Source: Gammaproteobacteria bacterium
Lineage (GTDB): Bacteria; Pseudomonadota; Gammaproteobacteria; Steroidobacterales; Rariloculaceae
DNA: 64,000 nt
Assembly (NCBI GenBank): GCA_022820625.1
Contig: JAJEFE010000090.1
Span: forward strand, 1 to 64,000
Direction: 5' to 3'
Below, piece by piece: positions 63,401 through 64,000 of the stretch (its first letter is position 1; each line of letters begins with the position of its first letter). The translations under genes and the position numbers were made by a program. A model generated the notes under the pieces. That model was given only the letters and a program-made list of their open reading frames with translations, had not been told where the DNA came from and searched no databases.

Positions 63401-64000
63401 TCAGAGGTATTCGGCGAGTTCTTCCGGATTGGACTTGCCGGTCAGCACGTAAACGTACATGGGCAGCAGCGCCATGCGGGCGTCCAGCGTTTCGTTGTAG
63501 CCGATGGTGTAGTACCCCACTTGGTGGAAGTAGGTGATGCGGGCGCGAATGAAGGCTTCGTCCTCCCCGTAGCCGAAGTCGAGGAAGATGCGCTTGATGT
63601 AGGCGATGCGTTCCTCGTCCACCGCCTTGACCACCGCGGCGACCGCCTCGGACGTTCGCGCCCAGTCACGCATCGCCGATTCCAGGGCCGGATGAAACTC
63701 CGACTCGTCCACCCACAGGTGCACCAGCCGCACGAACTCGTCCATGCCGGTTGCCCCGTCGCCGCCGACCAGGCGGTTGAACATCTCGTGGCTCTGCGCC
63801 TGCCAGCGCGCCAGCAGCGTCTGCAGCAGGTGGTTGCGGTCGCGGAAATGCCAATAGAAGCTGCCGCGGGTAACCTTCAGGTCAGCCGCGAGCGGGCCGA
63901 TCTTCACCGCATCGATGCCGCCGTCGACCAGGCGGGCCTGCGCCGCGTTCAGCCAGTCTTCCGGGCGCAGTCGGCTTACCGTGCGCAGTCCGCGCTCGTC
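63401..64000 (-). CDS. TetR family regulator, partial (cut by window end)
   Basis: N-terminal helix-turn-helix of TetR type: WLNAAQARLVDGGIDAVKIGPLAADLKVTRGSFYWHFRDRNHLLQTLL. The open frame continues to base 64000, so the true start lies outside; the track's GTG 63907 is inside the helix-turn-helix. The C-terminal ligand domain (to LTGKSNPEELAEYL) is complete. About 200 residues are visible. It reads toward the two S9 peptidase genes with a 92-base gap and probably controls them. Confidence 0.9.
   Translation of the reverse strand, partial: DERGLRTVSRLRPEDWLNAAQARLVDGGIDAVKIGPLAADLKVTRGSFYWHFRDRNHLLQTLLARWQAQSHEMFNRLVGGDGATGMDEFVRLVHLWVDESEFHPALESAMRDWARTSEAVAAVVKAVDEERIAYIKRIFLDFGYGEDEAFIRARITYFHQVGYYTIGYNETLDARMALLPMYVYVLTGKSNPEELAEYL

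Overview
The window is GC-rich (roughly two thirds G+C by eye), densely coding bacterial DNA. Abundant Tat and lipoprotein signal peptides, a TonB-dependent receptor, a FecI-like ECF sigma factor and purine-rich Shine-Dalgarno sequences point to a Gram-negative proteobacterium. REP/MITE repeats, toxin-antitoxin remnants, an Uma2 protein, CaiB/BaiF and SDR genes are the mix often seen in uncultured marine or host-associated gammaproteobacteria; that placement is inference. I see no rRNA, tRNA or CRISPR array.

Layout. (1) 0.2-6.8 kb: small-molecule metabolism: a DadA-like FAD oxidoreductase, an SDR plus acyl-CoA synthetase pair, a class IV aminotransferase and a CaiB/BaiF CoA-transferase. (2) 7-16.5 kb: exported hydrolases: a beta-lactamase-fold lipoprotein, a prolyl oligopeptidase, a DPP-IV-like peptidase fused to a cyclophilin domain, and a DUF305-LVIVD protein. 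(3) 16.6-24.3 kb: a Fic protein, a second beta-lactamase-fold hydrolase, MITE copy 1, an S9 peptidase, an Uma2 protein and a decayed stretch with two pseudogenes. (4) 24.4-29.2 kb: a leftward operon of GntR regulator, MetE-like zinc methyltransferase, cupin and CocE-like lipoprotein hydrolase. (5) 29.3-48 kb: MITE copy 2, a sialidase-like lipoprotein, then M19, DUF819 and gamma-glutamyltransferase (GGT) genes facing a GGT/M19 pair, an ECF sigma factor, a DUF885 lipoprotein, a TonB receptor divergent from an MFS transporter across a 15-base poly-C tract, and an S9/M19 operon. (6) 48-56.5 kb: a HigBA-like pair, REP-bearing repeats, a CocE hydrolase, a YkvI-like permease/GGT/serine hydrolase operon and ParD with a truncated ParE. 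(7) 56.5-64 kb: a CocE hydrolase and a TetR/S9/S9 operon cut by the window end.

The dominant theme is an unusual concentration of exported amide and peptide hydrolases: six S9 peptidases, three M19-like dipeptidases, three GGT-like proteins, three S15/CocE hydrolases, three S12 (beta-lactamase-fold) hydrolases and one DUF885 protein, together with an outer-membrane receptor, three inner-membrane transporters and dedicated regulators. Read together this looks like an envelope peptide-scavenging or peptide-detoxifying island: receptor uptake, periplasmic trimming by S9 enzymes, dipeptide and gamma-glutamyl cleavage by M19 and GGT, then transport. The substrate cannot be read from the sequence. 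Two M19 paralogues lack canonical metal ligands and two GGT paralogues appear to use Ser rather than Thr as nucleophile, so the cluster may not act on ordinary peptides.
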